Shown: piece after piece, positions 8,085 to 15,705 of the stretch
How the letters are laid out: the number at the start of each line of letters is the position of its first letter
How positions within the stretch are numbered: the stretch's first letter is position 1
DNA from: an uncultured Clostridia bacterium
GTDB taxonomy: Bacteria > Bacillota > Clostridia > Lachnospirales > Anaerotignaceae
Reading direction: 5' to 3'
Assembly: GCA_910587735.1 (NCBI GenBank)
Contig: CAJUNT010000005.1
Span: 1 to 64,000, forward strand
Length of the DNA: 64,000 nt
Notes under the pieces: generated by a model
The model's input: the letters and a program-made list of their open reading frames with translations, nothing else
The model's database searches: none
What the model was told of the DNA's origin: nothing
Made by a program: the position numbers and the translations under genes

Positions 8085-9195
8085 ATGAAAACAATCGCAA
8101 TATTAACAAGTGGCGGTGATGCTCCAGGTATGAATTCCGCTATTCGTTCTGCTGTTAGAACTACATTAAATTATGGTATGAATGTGATAGGAGTCAACAG
8201 AGGATATAATGGGTTTTTAAATGGCGATATTGTAGAACTGAATAGTAATTCTGTTACTGGTATTGTGCAAAGAGGCGGAACAATGCTTTATACTGCAAGA
8301 TGTAAAGAATTTTTTCAACCAGAAGGAATACAAAAAGCAGTTCAAAAAGCAAAAGAGTTTGGCATTGATGGACTAATTGTGATAGGAGGAGATGGCTCTT
8401 TTCATGGTGCTATAAAACTTTGTCAACAAGGACTTCCAACAGTGGGTATACCAGCAACGATTGATAATGATATTGAATGTACAGATTATACCATAGGATT
8501 TGATACAGTATGCAATATTGCTGTAGAGGCAATAGACAGATTAAGGGATACTGCAAGAAGTCATGAAAAATGCAGTATTATAGAAGTAATGGGAAGAAAT
8601 GCAGGATTTTTAGCATTAAATGTAGGTCTTGCCGTAGGAGCAACAGATGTACTTGTTCCAGAAAGAAATTTTGACATAAGAGGTGATGTTTGTTTTAATA
8701 TTTTAGAAAGAAAAAAACAAGGAAAAACACATCATATTATTGTTGTTTCAGAAGGCTGTAATATTGATTTAAAACAAATGGCTGAAACAATAGAAAAAGA
8801 AACTGCTATTTCTTCAAGAATTACGCGAGCCTTATACTATCGCTAATGGATATAATGGTATCTTTGATAGTGAAAGTCTTAATGAAGTAGATTAGTTTTA
8901 TATGCTTTCGAGTATATTTAGAAGTTTATGTAATTAAGAACCCCATGCCTTTAGGCGTGGGAGTGTCAGTATTTTAGGACATATACAAAGAGGCAGTTCT
9001 CCTACTATGCTTGATAGAGTTTATGCTGCAAAAATGGGAAACTATGCAGTAAAACTTCTTCAAAATGGAAAATATAACAGAGTGGTAGCAATACAAAGAG
9101 ATGCTGTTGTAGACTTTGATATACAACAAGCACTTGCTATGAAAAAAACAATAGACTATAATGCTTTAGAAATCTGTAAGATGATTTCAAAATGA
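8085..9195 (+). pseudogene. pfkA: 6-phosphofructokinase, interrupted by a small insertion
   Basis: The first part (8085-8828) is a normal ATP-type PfkA, with TSGGDAPGMN, GGDGSFHGA, PATIDNDI in the catalytic loop, and MGRNAGFLA. After Arg-Ile-Thr-Arg at 8828 the frame enters foreign sequence and stops at 8844-8846. The missing C-terminus resumes at 8965 as VSILGHIQRGSSPTMLDRV and ends at TGA 9193-9195. Removing 8829-8964 would restore a protein of about 324 residues, close to the family norm of 320. As it stands, the fructose-6-phosphate-binding GHxQRG region is separated from the rest, so the gene is broken. It starts 24 bp after the dehydrogenase, behind a GGAGGG site. Confidence 0.88.
8829..8964 (+). 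mobile_element. IS200/IS605-like palindrome-ended mini-insertion (136 bp)
   Basis: The stretch has no counterpart in other PfkA genes and its removal restores the frame. Its right end holds the imperfect palindrome CCCATGCCT-TT-AGGCGTGGG (around 8942-8961), preceded by AAGAA. This closely resembles the right-end hairpin of Firmicute IS200/IS605 elements. The left part has a second stem (ACTATC and GATAGT around 8836-8871). It has no coding capacity, so it is best described as a non-autonomous, PATE-type derivative. The exact left border is uncertain by a few bases because a TTAC (a known target of some family members) occurs at 8821-8824. Confidence 0.65.
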
Positions 9196-9225
9196 ATAAA
9201 CATTTTTGTGCAACTGATTTTTTTG

Positions 9226-9268
9226 TTGTGAATATAACAAAATAACAGTATAATATTTAGTATATTAT
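9226..9268 (+). promoter_or_regulatory. Promoter and inverted repeat before the GntR gene
   Basis: TTGTGA (9226-9231) and TATAAT (9249-9254) are spaced by 17 nt. A perfect inverted repeat, ATAATAT-TTAGT-ATATTAT (9250-9268), overlaps the -10 box and the start region, as expected for an autoregulatory operator. The operator role is inferred. Confidence 0.55.
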
Positions 9269-9297
9269 GTTATATGAAAAAGGTAGGTTGGATAATA

Positions 9298-10017
9298 ATG
9301 ATAAATAAATCAAAAGACATAGTGTTAAAACCTATTAATAAAGAATCAGTGGTACAGCAAGTTATTGATAGACTGACAGAAGCAATGATTTCAGGAGCAT
9401 TAAAGCCTGGTGACAAAATACCAACTGAAATGGAAATGTCAGAAACATTTGGCGTAGGAAGAAATTCTATACGTGAAGCAATAAAAATACTTGTTTATCT
9501 TGGGGTGTTAGAAATAAAACGAGCTGATGGTACATTTGTTAGAAATGGATTTACAGATTCTATGATTGATCCTATGATATATGGCATTATATTAAATGGC
9601 GATGAATCCTATGTAGAATTAAAAGAGTTTAGAGAACTGATGGAGCAGAGTATTGTTCGCTCTGCTATCAAAAAAAGTACAAAAAAGGATATTGAGTTAT
9701 TGCACGAAAAATATAAAGTTTTAGAATCTGTTATTATGAAAGAAAATACAGATATTGCTCATATTTTTCAAGCAGACAATGATTTTCATGATACTATATC
9801 TGAAATGATGCATAATTCTCTTATGATAAAAATAAATTCTGTTGTAAGAACACTTACATACAGTTTAAGATTAAAAACAGTTACATTTATGATAGAGAAT
9901 GGAAGTAAACAGGAACTTTTAAATGCACATAAAGATATCTATGAAGTCATAAAAAATAAAGATTTTGATAGAATAGAATCCGTTATATATGCAAGTTATT
10001 TTTATGACAGAATATAA
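9298..10017 (+). CDS. GntR-family regulator, FadR/FCD subfamily
   Basis: The protein of about 239 residues has an N-terminal winged helix (VVQQVIDRLTEAMISG and the GRNSIREAIKIL recognition helix, about residues 18-80) and a C-terminal helical FCD ligand domain with metal-type residues in DNDFHDTI and later histidines. FadR-type regulators respond to sugar acids or other carboxylates. The start at 9298 follows AGGTAGG by about 10 nt; the in-frame ATG at 9274 has no ribosome binding site. It has its own promoter and probable operator and is followed by a terminator. It lies between the broken pfkA and rpe, so it may have controlled the sugar locus here. Confidence 0.85.
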   Translation: MINKSKDIVLKPINKESVVQQVIDRLTEAMISGALKPGDKIPTEMEMSETFGVGRNSIREAIKILVYLGVLEIKRADGTFVRNGFTDSMIDPMIYGIILNGDESYVELKEFRELMEQSIVRSAIKKSTKKDIELLHEKYKVLESVIMKENTDIAHIFQADNDFHDTISEMMHNSLMIKINSVVRTLTYSLRLKTVTFMIENGSKQELLNAHKDIYEVIKNKDFDRIESVIYASYFYDRI

Positions 10018-10022
10018 ATATC

Positions 10023-10066
10023 ATACCCCTATCTTTTTAATGAGATAAGGGTATTTGATTTTTGTT
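10023..10066 (+). terminator. Terminator after the GntR gene
   Basis: ATACCCCTATCT (10023-10034) pairs with AGATAAGGGTAT (10043-10054), followed by a long T-rich tract. Confidence 0.85.
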
Positions 10067-10145
10067 TTTTTTTCTTATCTTTTTTACTGTCGTTTTATTT
10101 CACACTTTTTTTATAAATAATTAAAGAAAGATAGGAGAGAAAATT

Positions 10146-10814
10146 ATGAAAAAATATATATTAGCACCTTCTTTACTCGCTGCAGATTTTGCACATTTAG
10201 CACAGGAAATACAAAAAGTTGAAAATATTGGAATAAACTATTTGCATTTAGATATTATGGATGGTACTTTTGTACCAAGCTATTCTTTTGGATTTCCAGT
10301 TTTAGAGAGTATTCGTAAGATTAGCAATTCTTTTTTTGATGTACATTTAATGATAGAAAATCCAGATAGATATTTGAAAGATTTTGTTAAAGCAGGTGCA
10401 AATGGTATTACTGTTCATGCAGAAGTATGCAAACATTTAGATTGTACGATACAACAAATTCATGCATTAGGGGTAAAAGCAGGTGTTGCTTTAAATCCAG
10501 CTACACCACTATCGTTATTGGATTGGGTATTGCATGAGGTAGATATGGTGTTACTTATGACTGTTAATCCTGGTTTTGGAGGACAAAAATTTATTCCATG
10601 TATGCTTGAAAAAATTACAGAATTACACAATAGAATAATAAAAAATAATTTGAATATAGATATTCAGGTAGATGGAGGAATATCAGAAAAGAATATAGAA
10701 CAGGTAACAAAAGCGGGTGCAAATATATTTGTAGCAGGTTCTGCAATTTTTGGACGAGATGCAGAGAAAAATACAAATATATTTTTGCAAAAAATAAGTA
10801 CATTTGAAAAATAA
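10146..10814 (+). CDS. rpe: Ribulose-phosphate 3-epimerase
   Basis: The 222-residue TIM-barrel protein has the family motifs: APSLLAADFAHL at the N-terminus, the metal-binding LDIMDGTFVPSYSFG, VHLMIENPDRY, MTVNPGFGGQKF and VDGGI, with the phosphate-binding VAGSAIFG at the end. It interconverts ribulose-5-P and xylulose-5-P in the non-oxidative pentose phosphate pathway. A close paralogue, allulose-6-phosphate epimerase, has a very similar sequence and cannot be fully excluded, especially given the sugar-catabolic context. AGGAGAG lies 8 nt before the ATG. The gene stands alone between a terminator and degraded DNA. Confidence 0.9.
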   Translation: MKKYILAPSLLAADFAHLAQEIQKVENIGINYLHLDIMDGTFVPSYSFGFPVLESIRKISNSFFDVHLMIENPDRYLKDFVKAGANGITVHAEVCKHLDCTIQQIHALGVKAGVALNPATPLSLLDWVLHEVDMVLLMTVNPGFGGQKFIPCMLEKITELHNRIIKNNLNIDIQVDGGISEKNIEQVTKAGANIFVAGSAIFGRDAEKNTNIFLQKISTFEK

Positions 10815-10932
10815 AGAAATCAAATTATTTTAATTAAAGCATTATAATATCAGTTATATTTAGTATTTTTGGAGTGTTTATGCCAGAATATATATCAAAT
10901 ATTACTAAATAATAAGGAAAGAAAAACTAAAT

Positions 10933-11163
10933 TTGCAATTTAAAGATTTACTATATTGTATTTCATCTGGATTAGTAGCAAGACGTTCTATTGAAACAAT
11001 GCTAAAAAAGGAAGAAAAGGAATTGCATTTGCTTTATCCTGGTGAAGAATATGACATTATAAAAGAAGTGTAATATATCAATCATGAACTGGATTTAAAT
11101 GTACTAGTAGAAAAAATTATTAAAAGATTTTGTAGAAAGAAAGTCATGATGAAGATATTATTA
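10933..11163 (+). pseudogene. TadB/type II secretion F-domain fragment
   Basis: The frame starting at 10933 reads LQFKDLLYCISSGLVARRSI, then KKEEKELHLLYPGEEYDIIKEV, an in-frame TAA at 11071-11073, then YINHELDLNVLVEKIIKRFCRK. This matches the cytoplasmic N-terminal half of TadB/TadC-type inner-membrane platform proteins of Flp pili, where (F)RDALYSLSxxLxAGxSxExA is followed by an LYP segment and an E-x-I-N-x-x-(hydrophobic)-N-x-P-V-E pattern. It carries a premature stop, lacks the membrane part and is cut where IS5-like sequence begins near 11164. It is non-functional. The assignment rests on motif resemblance only. Confidence 0.5.
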
Positions 11164-11410
11164 GGTGGTATACTTAAACAAATTTTACAGGAAATAACAA
11201 CTGAAAAAACAGGGTATACTAAGCAATAAAAAATATAAAAAGGTAGGTTGTTACGATGCAAAAATGAGAATTAAGTGATTATCAATGGGAACAAATCAAA
11301 CAGTTTTTTCCTCCTAAAACTTCAAAATATGGAAGAGAAAGATGTGAGCCAATAGAATTACTCAATGCAATTATCTGGGTATTAAAAACAGATTTTCCTA
11401 TCAGACACTT
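11164..11410 (+). pseudogene. IS5-family transposase remnant, right copy
   Basis: The segment starts at GGTGGTATAC-like sequence and matches the left copy (390-790, inverted). ATG 11256-11258 is followed by Gln-Lys and a TGA, then ELSDYQWEQIKQFFPP, TSKYGRERCEPIELL and NAIIWVLKT before homology is lost near 11395. Only the N-terminal ~45 residues of the transposase remain. The stop at codon 4 is TGA here and TAG in the left copy, so the two copies differ at that position. Confidence 0.75.
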
Positions 11411-11888
11411 ATGATGTGTATTTGTTGAATTATTGGGAAGTTAATCTATTAGATTATATTTAAAAGATGGATTTTTATTTATAAAAATAAATATTGAGTG
11501 CAAGATTAAATCATGTTGATACGACTGGAATAGAAAATACAAGAAAAACTTATAACAAAATTGCTGATATTATATAAAGAGATTTTATTATGATTTAAAA
11601 AAGTAGAAGCAGCAGAATAATTGTGTGCTTCTGCTTTTTTGTTGCTTTAAAAATCAAAGTAGAGTGCTGTCTATTGAGAATACAGTATTTTAGTAGTATA
11701 ATAATATTGACTGTACAACAGTTTAGAAAAATGTGCTGAACATTTACATTGAGCAAAACTAAAAAAGGTAAAAATATAACAGCTAATATTTTATTGGACA
11801 TATAAAGCACATTAGCTTGCTCTTTTAGAGATATTATAAAAATAGTTAATTTAGAAAAATAAAATACAAATAAACGGAGGAATAGATA
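11401..11888. other. Non-coding, degraded interval before hsdM
   Basis: No intact gene is visible. A short stretch near 11515-11575 reads DTTGIENTRKTYNKIADII, weakly reminiscent of the N-terminus of SAM-dependent methyltransferases, but it has no start and ends at once. A terminator lies at 11611-11640. A possible weak promoter for hsdM (TTAGCT at 11812-11817, TATAAA at 11835-11840, 17-nt spacer) precedes the hsdM ribosome binding site at 11876-11881. Confidence 0.5.
11611..11640 (+). terminator. Terminator in the degraded interval
   Basis: AGCAGAA (11611-11617) pairs with TTCTGCT (11629-11635) across an 11-nt loop and is followed by a run of T. It insulates the hsd operon from upstream transcription. 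Confidence 0.65.
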
Positions 11889-14471
11889 ATGAACAAACAA
11901 CAACTTGCAAATAAAATTTGGGAGTCAGCAAATAAAATGCGTTCAAAAATAGAAGCAAATGAATATAAGGACTACATCCTTGGATTTATTTTCTATAAGT
12001 ATTTATCAGACCAAGAAATAAAATTTTTGAAGGAAAAAGAATTTAGCGATGATGATATTAAAGATTTAGCTGAAGAAGATAAGGAAACAGTGGAATATGT
12101 GCAAAGGAATATCGGATATTTTATTTCATATGAAAATTTGTTTTCAACTTGGATAGAAATGGGGAGAGATTTTGATGTTTCCAATGTAAGAGATGCTTTA
12201 TCTGCATTTAGTCGATTGATTTATTGGACACATAAAAAGGTGTTCGATAAAGTATTTGATACACTTCAAACGGGATTAAGCAAATTAGGGGATAGTTCTA
12301 ATACACAAACAAGGGCAATTAGCGAATTACTGCAATTGATTAAAGATATTCCAATGGATGGAAAACAAGATTATGATATTCTTGGATTTATTTATGAATA
12401 TTTAATTAGCCAATTTGCAGCCAACGCTGGGAAAAAAGCTGGCGAGTTTTATACTCCACATGAGGTTTCAGTTTTGATGTCTGAAATTGTGGCGGATCAC
12501 TTAAGAGGAAGAAGTGAAATAAAAATTTATGACCCAACAAGCGGTTCTGGTTCATTGTTAATCACTATTGGTAAAAGTGTTTCTAAATATATGTCAGACG
12601 GAAATAATATTAAATATTATGCTCAGGAATTAAAAGAAAACACATATAACCTTACCCGAATGAATTTAGTGATGAGAGGAATTAAGCCAGATAATATTGT
12701 TACAAGAAACGGAGATACTTTAGAGGAGGACTGGCCGTTTTTTGATGAAAATGACCCAGTCAATACATACAATCCGTTATATGTAGATGCGGTTGTATCG
12801 AATCCACCTTATTCACAGGTTTGGGAGCCATCAAATAAAAGACATGACCCAAGATATTCTCGTTTTGGTTTAGCACCAAAAGGAAAAGCAGATTATGCTT
12901 TTTTATTACATGACTTATTTCACATTAAGCCAGACGGAATTATGACGATTGTTTTACCTCATGGTGTGTTGTTCAGAGGTGGAGAAGAGGGAGAAATCCG
13001 CAAAAATCTAATTGAAAACAATCATATTGATACAATTATTGGGCTGCCTGCAAATATATTTTTTGGAACAGGTATTCCTACCATTATAATGGTTTTGAAA
13101 CAAAAAAGAGAAAATACAGATACTTTAATGGTAGATGCTTCAAAAGGATTTATCAAAGAAGGTAAAAATAATAAATTAAGTGCCTCAAATATTAAGAGAA
13201 TTGTAGACACTGTTATAAAACGAGAGAATATACATAAGTTTTCAAGAGTCGTATCAAGAGAAGAAATTAGAAATAATGATTATAATTTGAATATTCCACG
13301 ATATGTAGATTCTTCCGAAGAAACAGAAAGCTGGGATATTTATGCCTCTATGTTTGGAGGGATTCCTGTATCTGAAATTGCAGAATTAAAAGAATATTGG
13401 GACGCCTTTCCAGAATTAAAAAATGTATTATTTACAAATAGTGATATTCCTTATGTAGAAGTTGCTACAAAAGATATTAAACAGACTATCAAAAGTCATG
13501 AAAATGTTATGCAATTTGAACAAACATTTGCAAATGCATTTCAAGATTTTCATTCTTATTTGAGAATGGAATGGATTGAAAATATGAATGAAATCGAAAT
13601 TGATAAAGCTGAAAATAAAGTTAGTGAAAATATTTTTACTCGTTTAGAGAATATTCCTTTGATAGACAAATATCAGGCTTATCAGTTATTGTATAATGAG
13701 TGGAGTAAAATTGCTGTTGATTTGGAAACGATTCAGTCAGAAGGATTTGAGGCAACAAAGAAAGTAGACCCTAATTTCGTTATCAAAAAGAAAAATGGCA
13801 AAGAACAAGAAGTACAAGATGGATGGATTGGGCATATTATTCCGTTTGAACTGGTACAGAAAGAAATTCTTTCAGAACAATATTATGCTTTGAAACAAAA
13901 AGAAAAAAGACTTGCAGAAATCCCTTCTTTATATGATGAAATAATTGATTCATTAACAGAAGAAGAAAAAGAAAGCGAAATATTAAACGATGGTAATGAT
14001 GCTTTTGTTGCTAAGGGAGTAACGAATCAGTTAAAAGAGTTGCGAAAAGAGCCTGCAACAGAAGAAAACAAAGAATTTATTGCTAAACTTGTTCAATATG
14101 AAGAATTATCACAGGAAGAAAAGGAACTGAAAAAAGAAATTAAAAAAGAAGCGACAGAACTTCATATGCTTACTAAAGAAACAATCGAAAATTTATCTGA
14201 TGAAATGGTGTACGAATTGCTTGATAAAAAATGGATTGATAAACTTATTAAAGATATCAATCAGTTACCAGATATTATTGTGAATCATATTGTTACCAAA
14301 ATTCAAATGCTACAATCAAAATATGCTACAACTTATTTTGAAGTAGAGTCAGAAATTAAGGAAACGGAACGTTTGCTTTCATCAATGATTGACGATTTAG
14401 TAGGAAATGAATTTGATATGAAAGGATTGGGTGAATTGAAATCACTTCTGATGGGTGAATCATATGAATGA
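11889..14471 (+). CDS. hsdM: Type I restriction-modification methyltransferase subunit
   Basis: The 860-residue protein has an N-terminal helical HsdM domain (about 1-140), then an N6-adenine methyltransferase core with GEFYTP (185-190), the SAM-binding motif I DPTSGSGS (215-222) and the catalytic NPPY (305-308). HsdM methylates adenine in the bipartite target chosen by HsdS and is also needed for cleavage. It is much longer than the usual ~500 residues. The C-terminal ~350 residues are highly charged and helical, with coiled-coil-like Glu/Lys-rich stretches (about 590-860). Long forms of this kind are common in Firmicutes. The start follows GGAGG. The stop overlaps hsdS by 8 bp when the second ATG of hsdS is used. 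Confidence 0.95.
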   Translation: MNKQQLANKIWESANKMRSKIEANEYKDYILGFIFYKYLSDQEIKFLKEKEFSDDDIKDLAEEDKETVEYVQRNIGYFISYENLFSTWIEMGRDFDVSNVRDALSAFSRLIYWTHKKVFDKVFDTLQTGLSKLGDSSNTQTRAISELLQLIKDIPMDGKQDYDILGFIYEYLISQFAANAGKKAGEFYTPHEVSVLMSEIVADHLRGRSEIKIYDPTSGSGSLLITIGKSVSKYMSDGNNIKYYAQELKENTYNLTRMNLVMRGIKPDNIVTRNGDTLEEDWPFFDENDPVNTYNPLYVDAVVSNPPYSQVWEPSNKRHDPRYSRFGLAPKGKADYAFLLHDLFHIKPDGIMTIVLPHGVLFRGGEEGEIRKNLIENNHIDTIIGLPANIFFGTGIPTIIMVLKQKRENTDTLMVDASKGFIKEGKNNKLSASNIKRIVDTVIKRENIHKFSRVVSREEIRNNDYNLNIPRYVDSSEETESWDIYASMFGGIPVSEIAELKEYWDAFPELKNVLFTNSDIPYVEVATKDIKQTIKSHENVMQFEQTFANAFQDFHSYLRMEWIENMNEIEIDKAENKVSENIFTRLENIPLIDKYQAYQLLYNEWSKIAVDLETIQSEGFEATKKVDPNFVIKKKNGKEQEVQDGWIGHIIPFELVQKEILSEQYYALKQKEKRLAEIPSLYDEIIDSLTEEEKESEILNDGNDAFVAKGVTNQLKELRKEPATEENKEFIAKLVQYEELSQEEKELKKEIKKEATELHMLTKETIENLSDEMVYELLDKKWIDKLIKDINQLPDIIVNHIVTKIQMLQSKYATTYFEVESEIKETERLLSSMIDDLVGNEFDMKGLGELKSLLMGESYE

Positions 14472-15669
14472 AAAGCAAAGACCTTCCATTCGTTTCAAAG
14501 GATTTACGGAATATTGGGAACAGCGTAAGATTTCAGATTATGGAGATTTTTATTATGGACATAGTTGTCCGAAGTGGTCTGTATCAGAGAATGCAACTAC
14601 CCCATGTGTACGCTATGGTGAGTTATATACTAAATTTGGGACAAAAATCAATCAGGTGTACTCATATACAAATATGCCCCCTGAGAAACTTCGTTTTAGC
14701 AAAGGAACAGAGGTACTCATTCCGCGAGTTGGAGAAGAGCCAATGGATTATAATCATTGTACATGGCTTTCTTTATCTAATGTTGCTATTGGAGAAATGA
14801 TTTCTGTTTATAATACAAATCAAAATCCACAGTTTACTGCTATTATGTTTAATGCTACATTACAAAAGCAATTTGCAATGAGAGTTGAGGGAGGAAGTGT
14901 TACCAACTTATATTTTGAAAAACTAAAGGATATTGATATTTCATTTCCATCAATAAAAGAACAGTGCAAAATTACAACTTACTTTTCAAGCCTTGACCAC
15001 CTTATTACTCTTTATAAGAAAAAGTATAGCAGGCTAGTAAATATTAAAAAATCTATGCTTGAAAAAATGTTTCCTCGTAATGGAGAAACTGTTCCAGAAG
15101 TTAGATTTGCCGAATTTATGGGAGATTGGGAACGACGTAAGTTATGGGAAGTGGTAAAATACCGTAATGGAAAGGCACATGAAAATGATATTTCTGAGCA
15201 AGGAAAATATATTGTTGTTAATTCAAAATTTGTTTCTACGAATGGTGAGGTACGTAAATTCTCTAATAAACAAAAAGAACCTTTGTTTAAAAATGAGATT
15301 GCTTTTGTGTTGAGTGATGTGCCAAATGGTAGAGCAATAGCAAGGACTTTTTTAGTTGATAAAGACGATAAATATACGCTAAATCAAAGAATTGCTGGAA
15401 TAACGCCAACTGAAAATATATGTCCTTATTATTTATATGTTTTGATGAATAGAAATAAGTATTTTCTTCAATTTGATGATGGTGTAAAACAAACTAATTT
15501 ATCTGTAAATGATGTAATGGAATTTGAAGGATACTATCCGTCAAGTGAAGAACAACATAAAATTGGAACATATTTTGAAAATCTTGACCACCTTATTGCC
15601 ATTCACCAGCAAAAGGTGGAAAAATTGCAAAATATGAAAAAATTTTGCCTTAAAAAAATGTTTGTATAG
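14464..15669 (+). CDS. hsdS: Type I restriction specificity subunit, first copy
   Basis: The protein of about 401 residues has two target recognition domains, each followed by a conserved helix (HLITLYKKKYSRLVNIKKSM and HLIAIHQQKVEKLQNMKKF). TRD1 (about 15-180) is identical in amino-acid sequence to TRD1 of the next gene. TRD2 (about 215-385, containing YIVVNSKFVSTNGEVRKF) is different. HsdS sets the bipartite DNA sequence recognised by the HsdM and HsdR complex. The start at 14464 is preferred over 14455 because it aligns with the start of the second copy (MNEKQRPSIRF against MTEKQKPSIRF). It overlaps the end of hsdM. Confidence 0.92.
   Translation: MNEKQRPSIRFKGFTEYWEQRKISDYGDFYYGHSCPKWSVSENATTPCVRYGELYTKFGTKINQVYSYTNMPPEKLRFSKGTEVLIPRVGEEPMDYNHCTWLSLSNVAIGEMISVYNTNQNPQFTAIMFNATLQKQFAMRVEGGSVTNLYFEKLKDIDISFPSIKEQCKITTYFSSLDHLITLYKKKYSRLVNIKKSMLEKMFPRNGETVPEVRFAEFMGDWERRKLWEVVKYRNGKAHENDISEQGKYIVVNSKFVSTNGEVRKFSNKQKEPLFKNEIAFVLSDVPNGRAIARTFLVDKDDKYTLNQRIAGITPTENICPYYLYVLMNRNKYFLQFDDGVKQTNLSVNDVMEFEGYYPSSEEQHKIGTYFENLDHLIAIHQQKVEKLQNMKKFCLKKMFV
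14545..14966 (+). repeat. 422-bp perfect direct repeat, copy 1 (TRD1 of first hsdS)
   Basis: By eye, every base of 14545-14966 equals 15787-16208 (offset 1242). The flanking sequence stays similar with scattered substitutions outwards to about 14465 and 15125. Perfect identity with diverged flanks suggests recent duplication or gene conversion. Confidence 0.9.
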
Positions 15670-15705
15670 TAAAATATATACTAAATGTTAGAAAGGAATT
15701 AAAAA

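Noticed and set aside
11595..11903. A 102-residue hydrophobic minus-strand frame before hsdM
   Set aside because: It overlaps the terminator at 11611-11640 and the hsdM ribosome binding site and shows no domain.
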